Source: Sipunculus nudus
Lineage: Eukaryota > Annelida > Sipuncula > Golfingiida > Sipunculidae
DNA length: 64,000 nucleotides
NCBI GenBank assembly: GCA_026874595.1
Contig: CM049308.1
Location: 94,789,624-94,853,623 of the forward strand
Reading direction: 5' to 3'
Both the position numbers and the translations under genes were made by a program. Positions 11,207-23,500 of this stretch are shown here, piece by piece. The first letter of the stretch is position 1; every line of letters begins with the position of its first letter. Below the pieces are notes generated by a model that was not told the origin of the DNA, did not search any database, and worked only from the letters and a program-made list of their open reading frames with translations.

Positions 11207-11689
11207 ACCCAGTTGTGGCTCTGTAAACAAAGCCACAGGCCACTTTTTTATTTTATAATATTTATCCAGGGGACAGAACACAGCACTTGTTTTGAGTACA
11301 TTTGATCTTGTATGTTGGGTGCCTGTTCTAGTGTGATTGTTTCAGGCAGCAGTGTGCATGTTTTACATCATCACTGCTGTAAGTGTTCTTGTAACCTGAC
11401 CACTGGCTACACACAGGATTGTTACAAACTGGATTGTTTCAGCCATGTATTACATTTCAGTTGGGTGGGCCAGGAAGTTAGCAGTGATGATGTAACACAT
11501 GCACGCCACTCCCTGAAACATTCACTCAGGCTCAGGAGGACAGGCACACAACTCTCAGGGTCAGGTGTACTCAAAACAATTGCATCATCTGCCAAATGCA
11601 TGTGTAAAATGCATGTGATAAGTCTGCTAGATAAATGAAGGCAGTGGCCTGTAGCTCTGTGTTTACTACAGAGCCACAACTCAGACTAT
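11207..11689. mobile_element. Foldback element, 483 bp, with 11-bp target duplication
   Basis: ACTGAATGTAG flanks both sides (11196-11206 and 11690-11700). The arms are inverted copies (GTTGTGGCTCTGTA near 11211 and inverted near 11669). Inversion continues deep inward: GAGTACA against TGTACTC, and GCAGTGTGCATG with CATCATCACTGCT against AGCAGTGATGATG with CATGCACGCC. It codes for nothing convincing. Confidence 0.6.
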
Positions 11690-11914
11690 ACTGAATGTAG
11701 CTCCCCCTCTCAATCAGTTTACAAGATACAACTCACACACCATCTGAGTGGTCAGATGATCAGAGCAAGTTGGTTCAGGCTGAAAAAAGTATTGGTGTCT
11801 GTGTTTATAGTGTTCGTATCTGTTGTTTGTATGTCTGCCATGTACATCTGTGTCTCATTCTGGTGGTGAACCTGCATTAAGAGAAAAAGTCAGATATTAA
11901 TACACATAACATGC

Positions 11915-12040
11915 AATTGTGAAGCCCTTCACCAGGTCTCGACCCAGCAACTGTGTGTTAACAATTCCTATTTGCTACCATCTGCGCAATGCAAGACGAT
12001 TTGGGAATGAATGGTCAAATGGGGATATTTAAATCTGCTA
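11915..12040 (-). repeat. tRNA-derived repeat, copy 2
   Basis: On the minus strand it aligns with copy 1: a TTTAAATATCCCCATTT leader, GCGCAGATGGTAGC in place of the A box and TTGCTGGGTCGAGACC at the B box. Similar sequence continues on the far side. It is more diverged than copy 1. Confidence 0.4.
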
Positions 12041-13442
12041 TTCTGTGAATATTCAGAAGTAACCAAATGAACTAACATGATGATTGTTTGTACGTGTGAG
12101 AAATGTTTGTAGTTGTTAAGATGAGGGTTACTTTGACACAGTTTTATGGTACCAACAGATGTTGAAGAAAAACTCACTGCAATTTATTTTCTGGATAAAT
12201 AACAAGCTGGACCTAACTCTGGACTATAACGCTCTTGGGGGGGAGGGGGTTATGCAGTTGTCTTGAACGATGTACCTTAAGCTGAGTCAAGAAAGTGCTG
12301 GCAGTATCCATCCACAGTACAGACTCAAATTAAGACTTCCAGTCAGGTTCATTGCTGTACGCACAAGGAATGTCTATTTACACTGCTCTTATACAGGGGG
12401 TGAAGTTTACCATAAAAGCCAGTCATATCTGGCAAAAATATCTACCATGGCCAGAGAGATAACACACTAGACATACCAACCTTTGGGATATTTAACAATG
12501 ACATATAAATTTTGCACAACTATAGAATAACTCACGCACCTCTCTAACACATGACCTTTGTGTGAACAGAAAACTTTTATATCCAGCTGCTTACAAGTGT
12601 CTTGATTTTGCCACTTATTTTATACCAGCCTCTTACTACTTTATTACATGAAATCTATTCATTATATCGTCCGAAGAATAGGATCATGATACATCATTAA
12701 TATATGAGTGATTTTGCATTCATCATTCCCCATTTTGGTCAAATATGGTCATTAATGTACTTGTTTATTTGAATCTGTTGGTGTACATTTATTCATTTCA
12801 AGTCCATTGTATGTGAATTTGAAGTTAATAATATAATAATGAGATATAGGGGAGCTACTGCAACAAAACTAAACAGTTATAGGTCTCAAATAATCAGTAT
12901 CATCAAAGTCATTATGTGTTTCAAATTTAAAGTAATTATATATCTTTGTGTAACATTATTGCAGTGTGTTTTTTTTATTTTTTCTTAGCTTGATAGTTTT
13001 TGAAATGTACCTCACTGAAATGGTATGAAACTTGTTGATCATGAGACATTTTAGCCAGCGCATAATTGGTACAGATAATTCAAATGAGTACTTTATGAAA
13101 TAATCTAGGGGGTCACATTTGTAGTAGTTACTGTACTGTAATACCAATGTCCTTGTGTAAGATGACTGTACAGGAACAAGCTTAGTGTTAGTATAATTCA
13201 GAAGCAGAACAGGGACCGTGTTACACCATTACTCAGACAGCTTTATATGCTTCCCTGAAGTACCACTGCCAGCACAAAATTTGGCATACATTTGATTTGG
13301 TGATTAAATTCCATCTGTGGCATATAATGATATTTACCATTTATTAAATTGCAAAGTAAGAATATTGGCTGAAGAGATAGATACAGAGAAGAAAACTGAT
13401 GAGATTTACAGAGAGTGCAAGGATTCATTTTTGGAGATGACA
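12041..13442. other. No recognisable gene or repeat
   Basis: AT-rich unique-looking sequence, lying within the proposed 5' UTR intron. Open frames are short and unlike anything known to me. Confidence 0.45.
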
Positions 13443-14920
13443 TTTTTAGCTCAGCTGCCTCAAAGTCATCTGAGCTATAGTTATGATCCTTTGTTTGTTG
13501 TCTGGCCCTCCACCTGGCCATCCAGCCGTCCATTAACAAGGCACGTTTTGAAACTATGACCTATGGATCCAAAATTTGATGTCACTAAGTTCTCCTACCA
13601 CACGAAAAATTAGGTCACTGCTACTTCGTTCCTTTGAGAAATTAGGAAAAAAACCTTTTTCCTAGAAAAAAACAATTGTTACACTTCAAGACTGCCTACT
13701 TTGAAAACTACTTGTGTTGTTTCGTTCAAATTTGGCATATATGATCCTCTATATAATTCCTATGCACTTATCAAGAAATTAGGTCAATAATGCGTAAGTA
13801 AGTTTTAGAAGTTACGGATGCTAATATAATGTATCTTGTCAAAATATTAGGAAATATATTTACCTACTTTACATGATAAAAGTTGAAGCTAGAGAGTCTT
13901 TTTCAAGGATATAGCTATTTTTTTGTTTGATTGTATATCATATATTAGATCCGAATTTTGTAAAAAATTTAAGTCATTGGTCTAAATTTAAAATCAGTAC
14001 CTTAAGTTGTGCCCAACTTTGACCATGGCACATTTTTACCTATGAGCACTGTTACTTTTATTTTCACAGTTTGTGCACACAGTGATTAAATCTTTTACAA
14101 TCTGAAATTTGAAAGCAGTTGGTCATAAAATGTAGCTTTTATTCAAGTTTTCAACCACCATGTCAAGTATTGTTCACATCAGGCCATCCCAGTACCCTGG
14201 TACCAGTATGGAGAGAGAGCTACAAGTTTTAAATTGAATAAAAATTGTACCTTATATCCAAGTTAGTAGAATTGCACCAGGTCATAAAAATAAATGGTTT
14301 ACATCAGGCATAGCCTGTATGCCATAGAAGGTGTGACTTCCTGAGGCTGTTTATGTAACAATTGACAGGTCGAATAAACAAGATGAATCTTATAATTTCA
14401 ATGTTAAATTCAATTTTTGTTCAGGCATGAAAAGTTTTTTTTTTCAGGATTTGAATTCAAAGCTTTATGTATTGCAAATTTATTAAATTGATATATCTTT
14501 TAGATATTAAAATGTGATTATATATTAGGATCTTATATAATATAAGTGCTCATTGACATGTTTGAATATATAATAAGGTGTAAATATAAACTTTGTAGCA
14601 TTTCATTATTATCTCTGTATGTTGGCTACACCATGGTATAAGTAACACTGGAACACCAAATTTATCAGGAATATTGGGAAAACTTTTAATGGATTTAATT
14701 TTTAGCTCACATGCCATGATGGCTATATATTTAACTGTTGAGAAATATTACATTTACAAATTTCTATGCTTTTTTAATGCATACCACAAGTTTCACATGT
14801 TACACATAGCACAAGGTATTTATACCTAATTGGCTTGTTTTAAGCTATTTATATATATATATATTTTGGATTTGCTAAATATTTCAAAATTCAGCTGGGC
14901 GATGTGACCTATGTCCTTGT
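13443..14920 (+). repeat. Dispersed AGCTCAGCTG element, copy 1
   Basis: It opens with TTTTAGCTCAGCTG, then a TCATCTGAGCTATAG block and Tyr/pyrimidine-rich CTGGCC-type text, and closes with CAGCTGGGCGATGTGACCTA. The copy at 17887-19167 has the same opening, the same interior (TTCGTTCCTT, AAAAAGCAATTGTTACACTT) and the same kind of end. This layout is, from memory, a very common bivalve repeat. The mechanism of spread is unclear and no gene is seen. Confidence 0.5.
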
Positions 14921-16779
14921 TTTTAGCTCAGCTGACTGTAAGGCAACTGGGGTATAGGAATGGCGCTTTGTCCGTTGTCCGTCGCCATCCAGCTGTCCGT
15001 TAGCAGGGCACAATTCGTAACTGCTGGTTCTAGAAACTTCTAAGTGAAAATCCAAGGAGGTCAATAAAAAATCTCCTTGGAAATCTGAAATTAGGTCACT
15101 GTTACCTATATCCTCCGAGCGATGGAGCCTGAAAGTACCCCCCCCCCAGAATAATCAAAACCTCCAATATCTTGATAATTAATACATGGATCGTCATGAA
15201 TCTTGCGTTGAATATTGACCATGACTAGTTTTGTCAATTCCTGAAAAGTGGTGGCGCCACCTGTATTTTTTATTTTTTAACAAATATTTTTGTATTTTTT
15301 TTTTACTATAAAATGACAACAATCATGTCAGTTTCTCAGCTGTAATTACATCTAGTGTCCCAAACCTGGTGTGTTTATTGATCACAAGTGGATGCCATAT
15401 AGTAATCACCCTGTCTGTCTGTTTGTCTGTCTGTCTGTTCATCTGTAAATCAACACAAATTTGTTTCCAGATGATAACTCCAGGTTGTATTGACACATGG
15501 ATTTCAAACTTGACTTTTGTATGGCCCACCACTAAAGTAAGAACCTGTATGATTTTGGGTCACAAGGTCAAAGGTCAAGGTCACAGGACTCACTTATCTA
15601 AAAATATTATGGCTGCATTTTAAGCCAAGCTTTACATCCCAAACCTTCCATTTTGTGCATTTTGTTGACTTGCCAGTATGGGGAGAGCATAAATGAATTT
15701 TGGGTCACATGGTCAAAGGTCAAGGTCACAGGGGCCATCTGTTCACAAATTAGTTTCCAGATGATAACTCCAGTTTAGTTTTACATATTGATTTCAAACT
15801 TAACTTATATATGACTCACCACTAAAGGAAGAACCGTGTCGATTTTGGGGTCCAACGGTCGAAGGTCAAGGTCACAGGACTCATTTCTTTTAAAAGAATG
15901 CATATCCATTTTATGTCGAACTTTTCATCGCAAACCGTCCATTTTCAAGATGTTGCATACCTGCCAATAGTGGAAGATTCTGTTCAGTTTTGGGGTCATG
16001 AGGTCAAAGTTCAAGGTCACAGTGCCCACTTATTTAGAAAGATTGTGGATGCATTTAAAGCCAAACTTTTCATCCAAAACCTTGCATCTTGCACATATAG
16101 CTTAGCTGCCAATAGGGGAAGAACCTGATTTATTTGGGGTCACAAGGTCAAAGGTCATGGTGACAGGACCCACTTCTTTAAAAAGATTGTTGATGTATTT
16201 TTAGCCAAACTTTCTGTCACAAACCTTCTAACTTCTAGATGTTGCTCACCTGCGAATAGTAGAAGTAACTTATGGATTTTTGGTCACAAGGTCAAAGGTC
16301 AAGGTCATGGGGCCATATATCCACATATTAGTTTCCAGATGATAACACCAGTTTGGTTTGAAATATTGGTTTCAAACTTGACTTTTATATGGCCAACCAC
16401 TAAAGTAAGAACTGTTGATTCTGGGGTCACGAGATCAAAGGTCAAGGACACAGGACCCACTTATTTAAAAATATTGCATTTAGAAAGATTAAAGATGCAT
16501 TTTAAGCCAAACTTAACATCTCAATCCTTCCATCATCGACATGTGGTGCACCTGCCAATAGGGGAAGTTTCCTTTTGATTTTGGGGTCACTAGGTCAAAG
16601 GTTAAGGTCACAGGGCCCATCCATTCACAAATTAGTTTATGGATGATAACTCCAGTTTGGATAGACAGGATGGCTTCAACCTGATCAGTGATCACAGGAG
16701 CAATATTTTGGAAAACCTCATAAACATATATCATTATAGAAAAGTGCAGCTGAGTGTCGATACCCATGGGTCCCTAGTT
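14921..16779 (+). repeat. Dispersed AGCTCAGCTG element, copy 2, with internal 145-bp periodicity
   Basis: It starts TTTTAGCTCAGCTGACTG directly at the end of copy 1 and closes CAGCTGAGTGTCGATACCCA then TGGGTCCC. The centre holds eight evenly spaced AGGTCA-type clusters and a CTGT microsatellite near 15410-15440. It is a different interior from copies 1 and 3. Confidence 0.5.
15565..16610 (+). repeat. Eight AGGTCA clusters at about 145-bp steps
   Basis: The best cluster (15565-15583) reads AGGTCAAAGGTCAAGGTCA: two AGGTCA half-sites one base apart and a third directly after. Middle half-sites start at 15572, 15717, 15863, 16008, 16152, 16296, 16439 and 16599. Between them, two alternating 120-bp texts repeat (one with CCAGATGATAACTCCAG, one with GCATTTTAAGCCAAACTT). 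The half-sites match nuclear-receptor DR1 and ERR/NR5-type motifs. Binding is not shown. Confidence 0.6.
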
Positions 16780-17248
16780 ATGTGTATTAGGGCTTTGAGT
16801 CCAATTATTTGAGATATGCTGTTTTATACAAAATATATTACAATTATTATTGTTGTTGTTGTTACTGCTGTTAGACCATTACCACGGGTCTGCGATATTT
16901 CTGCACTGACTATGGGAAACATTGTGCACCAATACATATGTTTTTAAATGTGTGACATTGTGTTCACTCACAGAGCAATAAATTAGTGAATGAATTAGTG
17001 AATAAACTATCATTTTTTATGAAAGTTCTGACATCAGTATGCAAAATTCTCATTTTGTTAAAGCTGGACCCTCAAGTAACCATTGATGCCAAGTGTGTAT
17101 TAATATCACATTAGCAAGTATATTGTTTACCTCAAATTTAACGTGTATCTGCTAACATCTTATATTTAAAGAGGGGTATATGAATTCCGGAATTGATGGA
17201 ATGAAACGTGGAATAATTAGAGGACTAAGTATAAATGTTCTGTTTCAG
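16780..17248. other. No recognisable feature upstream of coding exon 1
   Basis: AT-rich, with a short TTG run near 16845-16870. No promoter-like CpG cluster is seen immediately before the exon. Confidence 0.4.
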
Positions 17249-17371
17249 AGGAGAGGACTTGCAGTGATCCGGTGGTAACCTGAGCTAAATAACCAGTCAC
17301 AGTGGTATGGAGCTACAAACCATCACTGTCAACAAAATACAAATCTGACCAGAAACTAACACCACACAACT
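17249..17371 (+). other. TTLL5 5' UTR within the first coding exon
   Basis: A pyrimidine-rich acceptor (TTCTGTTTCAG) ends at 17248. The exon then runs as untranslated leader to the ATG at 17372. The start was chosen because it is the first ATG in frame with the downstream exons and opens the acidic N-terminus typical of TTLL5. Its context (CAACT before ATG) is weak. Confidence 0.6.
17307..17348 (+). CDS. Upstream ORF in the TTLL5 leader, 13 codons
   Basis: An ATG at 17307 opens a 13-codon frame (MELQTITVNKIQI) that stops at TGA, 23 bases before the TTLL5 start. Such short upstream frames often lower translation of the main frame. Whether this one is translated is unknown, and nothing supports a function for the peptide. 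Confidence 0.3.
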   Translation: MELQTITVNKIQI

Positions 17372-17502
17372 ATGCCTTCCATAGCATCAGATTCAGACGG
17401 AGCATCAGACCACAGCTCCACGCAGAACACAGATAACGACCAGGACGATGATGACGTAGAAGAAACCCGCTCCACCGAGTCTGAAAGTGATACAGAAACG
17501 GA
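17372..17502 (+). CDS. TTLL5: TTLL5 coding exon 1
   Basis: Codes for the N-terminal 43 residues, starting [16 protein letters not shown] and ending in a Glu/Asp/Thr run. The stretch is acidic and probably disordered, as in vertebrate TTLL5. The donor GTAAGT begins at 17503. The last two bases, GA, complete an Asp codon with exon 2. Confidence 0.75.
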
Positions 17503-20500
17503 GTAAGTCAGGCTTCCTTAAGTTAGTTTTATATATCACTTAAAGTCAATCAGCATTATCAAAAGTATGATTTACCAATACTGGTAAACTGTAGAGTTAT
17601 TGCCCAAACATCTGCCCTATCTATTGTTGCTGTGATTCCTACAAACTTTCCTCAATTTTACTCTCAAGGTAATAAAAATTACCAATTTACCCATGTAAAT
17701 ATAAATTTATGAGAAGTTGGTTTAAATGTTTATATTTGTCTACTTATATGTCCTTTTTACCAGAAATAAAGCATATGTAGTTTCCTGTTCATAGAAATGT
17801 TTCAGTCTTGCCAAAGTAAACCAAACTGAACACCTTTTAATTTCTGACCTTTTGATATGGACATTGAGTAAACACTACCTGTTAATTTTTAGCTCAGCTG
17901 ACTGTAAGTCATCTGAGCTATAGTCGTGGTCCTTTGTCCGTCCGGCCGTCTGTCTGTTAACAGGGCACGTTTTAAAACCGTTGGACCTACGAATCCAAAA
18001 TTCTGCATACCATTAGATGTCCCCAAAATCTCCTACCATACCAAAAATTGGGTCATTAGAACTTCGTTCCTTCGAGATATTAAGGAAAAACCTCCGTTTT
18101 CCATAAAAAAGCAATTGTTACACTTCAAGTCTGCCTAATATCAAAACCACTGATCTGTTTTTGATCATATTAAGTATTCATATTCTTCCATATATTTTCT
18201 GTGCACATACCAAAAATTAGGTCAGTATTGGGTATTATTTTGAAGTTATAGGCCCAAATATAATGCAATTTTTTAAAATTCAGGAAATATATTTGCTCAC
18301 TTAACATGAGAATTGCTGAAGCTGAAGACTTTTTTTCAGGAATATAACTTTATTTAATCAAGATTAAATTGTTTACCCAAAATTAGATCTGAATTTTGCA
18401 AATTTTTCAAGTTATTAGCATAAAAAAAATATTAATACCTTAAATTTTGTCCAACTTTGGCAGTGGCACGTTTTTTCCCTGTAAGCACTGTTGATTTAAT
18501 TTTCACAGCATATATACATAAGGATTTAATCTTTTAAAATCTGAAATTTCAAAGAAATTGTTTGAAAAGAGTAGCTTTTATTCAAGTTTTCATACACCAT
18601 GTCAAGTGTTGTTTATATCTGGCCCACCTAGTAGTACAGCCTTCACTTGCATTATGTAACCCACCCAGGCAGCTTGCCTTGACCCAGCTTGGCCACTACT
18701 AGCTATATAATGATTGCAACTTAGAATTCTAATATTTTAACTTATATTTTCACTTTTATATTACAAATTTATAACACTTGTAAATAAAAAAAATGAATCA
18801 GATAAAAACTATTAATGAAAAAAGTGGATATGCTAAAAAAATAGGCTTGTATATAAACTTAAATGCATTATTCCTTTGAAAGTGAAATGAAGGTATTAGT
18901 CCATTCTGTCCACTTGCCCGTCCATCTGTAAATTTTTCATATGCATCACAGTATCTCAAAACTTTTACTGTTTTTCTTCATGACAGTCTTGTCAGAGTAT
19001 TAGTTTGCAATCATATATTGAGAACTTTACTATAACCAAGTAGGAGGACCCTTTCCTCCTAGCTTCTCATATCCTTTTATAAATATAAAACATTACAATA
19101 GAATATTTTTCATATTTTGCATTTGCAAAAATTTCAAACTTTTGTCATGACCCATGGGTCCTTTGTTTATATTCTGGATTCTCCACATCATTGTTTGGCT
19201 AAAACTGAATAAATACCAGACATGGTGCAAATACTTTGCAAATGTATATGCATATGAATATGAATATGTACTCCATTATAAAATTTCTTGCATAAGAATG
19301 GGAATTCAGGTAAAAATGAAAGTATTTGAATACCAGTGCAAATACTTTCAAAATGTATTCATGAATGCATATATTCTATAATATTATTTTAATAATTAGT
19401 TCAGTTATATTTTATTAAAAAAATCATATGATTCTCTTATTATTTTTAATAAATATTATATTGGCACAACATTTGTTATTAAATTTTAATAAATAGTTGA
19501 ACTCTTTTATTTTATGTGCTGCTTATAAGTTATATGGCCAGGTCAAAAATCTGTGTGACAATAGCACTCCATTTGTTAATAAAATAAATGAAATGAATCC
19601 TCTTCCCTGTCTCCAAAAATACTATCAAAATCATACATAAGCTAAACACCAACAACTCATAATAAAGCTTATATTTATTACCACACAAAACCAGCATATG
19701 CCTCTTTCCCAAATCATATTTTTTATCATATATAACAGCTGAGCGCCGTGACCCATGGGTCCCTTGTTGATCTTGTGATATGGACATTAAGCAAACACCA
19801 CCTTTTAATTTCTGAACTTGTGATATGGTCATTGAGTAAACACTACCTGTTAATTTCTGATATTTTAATATGGACATTTAGTGAACAACACCTGTTAATT
19901 CTAATCACTGCTGTGTGTGTATGGGGGTGGGGGGGGGGGGGGGGTTGTCCATTTTGTTCGATGCTGCCAAAAGCATGTTTGCATTCACTTATTTGGCCCA
20001 TATTTCCAGGTTCATTTGTTCATAAGTGACTGTACATTTGTGAATATTCATTGATGACATTCCTGAAACCAGATCATGAACCAGATCCACACAAAAATCT
20101 TATAATCAATGCTTCATTGGACTATTCCTGGTATGCCCTGAAAATTTCATGAGATTCTGTTAATGATTGTGAGGGTTATGTTGTGAACAAACATCTCAAC
20201 ATACACACACACAGGGATGACTCATACCCTCTAAACAGGAGCAATAATACTCACTCAGGGGAAAAAAATAATACCACGCCACCTGGTGGAGGTATTGAAA
20301 AAACTAGTGGAGCCTTAAGACTGTGAATAATAAATAAAGTACATAAATATGAAGTGATTAGTGCTGATTAATATCATGTTTGTGCTTGGTGCTTTCCACT
20401 CGAGTATTAATCAGCAACACACCAGGCTCTTGTGTCTGTGTATGTGGTTAGGTTCTTTCTGTATAAAGCTGATTAAGCACTCCTTGACAACAAACCCAGT

Positions 20501-23500
20501 GTTTGTAAGAAGGGACCAGTCTAGTGTCTCCTGGTGTAGGTGCCTGACCATCAAGAAGTGTTGTAGTGCAGGGCACTTGTGTCTGACAATAATGGACCAA
20601 TCAGGCTAACATGGTCATGGTGTTGCTGGGATATTCTGTACACCTCCACGATGATCATGGTGATCAAACCCTCACAGTTAACTACAGCAAATAAACTACA
20701 TGACGGTGTGTCTCTGGCTCATGTCCTGTATACACTGTATAATGCAGCATTCCTGTTTTACCCGGAGGATTACTATATGGACAGTGTGTATCATGAAGCC
20801 ATTACAGGCCCCACCTGTTTAATATCCATAATACTCCCTAACATATAAACACATGTGTGAGACATACAGCTGGGCATGGTTTGTTTCAGGTCAAGTGTGA
20901 CTTCAGCTAAATAAAGGTTGCCTAACCTTTACCACCTTTGGTGACGTACATGTCAAACACACACAGTCATCTTCATGAGAATTATTCTTGCAGAGCCAAA
21001 TTTGATTGATTCCTCAAGTGTGAGCTTATGTCACTGTATTTTTTGTTGAAATTACATGAGGTACAAGTAATATTTTCCTTTTATTACTATTTCACAAATT
21101 TGTCTTTGCTTAACTGTAAAATGTTCCATGCGCCCCACATTTATCACTTAACAGTTGAATTTTGGGTCATACTGGCACAGATGTGTTGTCTTGATTCACT
21201 GGTAGATGACCCTTTTTAAGTATTTGCATTTAGCAAGTATTTAGCATGACCCTGGATCATGGATATCTTCATGTCATACTCAAGACTGGTGGTACCACTT
21301 ACTATCGTTTTTCTACATTTTTGTGGTGTCCATCTATTGATCTTGATGTTGGATGACCAAGTCCAGTGGCACCACCTATAATTGTTTTTGTATGGTGTCC
21401 ATCTGTGTGTCTGTTTTGGTTGAGATAAATACCACATATCTCTGTAGTGGTAAGATGTATCAGCCTGCTTGTCCAGCGATCTTGGATAGCTTTGTCATAC
21501 ACCAGACTGGTGGTGCCACCTACAATTACATTTTGATAGAATACATCCATTCAGGAGTGGTGTGACATATTGTCCTGAAACTGTCCTGGTGGCATCCCCT
21601 ACAATAATTTTATTCTGGCATTTTTGTGCTTTTGGGGTTACTTGGCATCTCTGATGCAAGTCAACAGACAACCAACCCATGGCTCAAATCATCCATGCCC
21701 CTTGATTTGGTGGACACATGTAGTCACTTATCTACTGCCCATACATGTTCTAGTTTGATAAGCTCCACAAGTATCTGAGTCATGAAGCCAGGTATCTAGA
21801 GTCATGTAAGCAGGTATCTAGAGTCTTGTAACCAGGTATCTAGTGTCATGTGACCAGATATCTAGTCTTGTGACCAGGTATATAGTCTTGTGACCAGGTA
21901 TCTAGAGTCATGTAACTAGGTATCTAGAGTCTTTTAACCAGGTATCTAGAATCATGTAACCAGGTATCTAGATTCTTGTGACCAGGTATCTAGAGTCTTG
22001 TGACCAGTTATCTCGAGACTTGTGACCAGGTATCTAGAGTCTTGTGACCAGGTATCTAGAGTCTTGTGACCAGGTATCTAGAGACTTGTGACCAGGTATC
22101 TAGAGTCTTGACACCAGGTATCTAGAGTCTTGTGACCAGGTATCTAGAGTCTTGTGACCAGGTTACAGAAGTATTTGATTCAGTGAACAAGTTTCTCAGT
22201 CTTGTGACCAGGTATCCTGAGTTTCGAACCATTTATCTGAAGAGTTAAAAGTATACTTTGTATAAAAAATACAAGCATCCAAATATTCCACTCTTTTAAC
22301 TACCACACTTGTTTGTTTTTCTGTATATGAGTTACATTTTATTCTTTTGTGTTTTTATCTCTCATTGTTTCCTTACATTTTTCTTTGGATAGAATCAGAA
22401 GTCTTTCCTAAATATCATAACAACTGACAGTAGTCACAGTACATGTACTTGTTTCTACATCTGCCTTAGTAGTCACAGTACATGTACTTGTTTCTACATC
22501 TGCCTTAGTAGTCACAGTACATGTACTTGTTTCTGCATCTGCCTTAGTAGTCACAGTACATGTACTTGTTTCTACATCTGCCTTAGTAGTCACAGTACAT
22601 GTACTTGTTTCTACATCTGCCTTAGTAGTCACAGTACATGTACTTGTTTCTACATCTGCCTTAGTAGTCAAGAACAGGATAGTTTTCTTTTGTCTTTTTT
22701 TATCATGTTGCAAATGTTGTAGATTTAAAATTGTACTGAATATCAGCCAGCCACAGTATCTGTTATTCTAAGAGATAAGGTTTCCATGATGTAATTGTTT
22801 GACATGTTTAGAAGCTCATTATATACCTAACAGCCAGTAATCATTGTGTATGAAGATGCTCATTAATTATACAGACAGGACACTCTTATAATGGATAAAC
22901 AGTTTGGAATGTACAGGAACAACCATTCTGGATGGCTGGCTTTTTATAGTGCTGCAGAAAAAAATCAATATTGGTTGATGTGCTTACCATGTATATATTA
23001 TGTGGCCTAAGTAATAGAGAGATTGCTTCCTGTGGGGAATAGGAGAACAGCACACAACATCTTGCTCATGTCTAGTGGAGGTTGTTATACAACGGAGATA
23101 ATATCGTGTCCGTTATCTAGGTCTACGGCCTGCTGCCCTGGATCCTACATCCCATAATAATTCATACCATGGCCTACACAGAAATTGCTGAAGCTAGTAT
23201 TACTATAAGTTGGTGACCTCAACCATTACCTAAGAAAACAAATAGATGAACATTCAGTTTTGACATATTTTATATAAATTTAAAACTAGGTCCTTCACTG
23301 ACAAACAGATGGTGATTCTGCTTTAAGTCCTGTGTGCTCTAGAATAATTTGCAGATTTTCCATGTTCTGTGGACTAAATGTTAAAACTACTTCAAAGGCC
23401 TCTGAATAAAAGAACTAACACATACCTCTTTATGTAAACAGATTTCTCATTCCCTGTGTACTAAATTCATGGACTACTACTATATGTCCATGTTAAAACA

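Noticed and set aside
22408-22713. Thr-rich 101-residue minus-strand protein
   Set aside because: It is the 39-bp minisatellite read in one frame.
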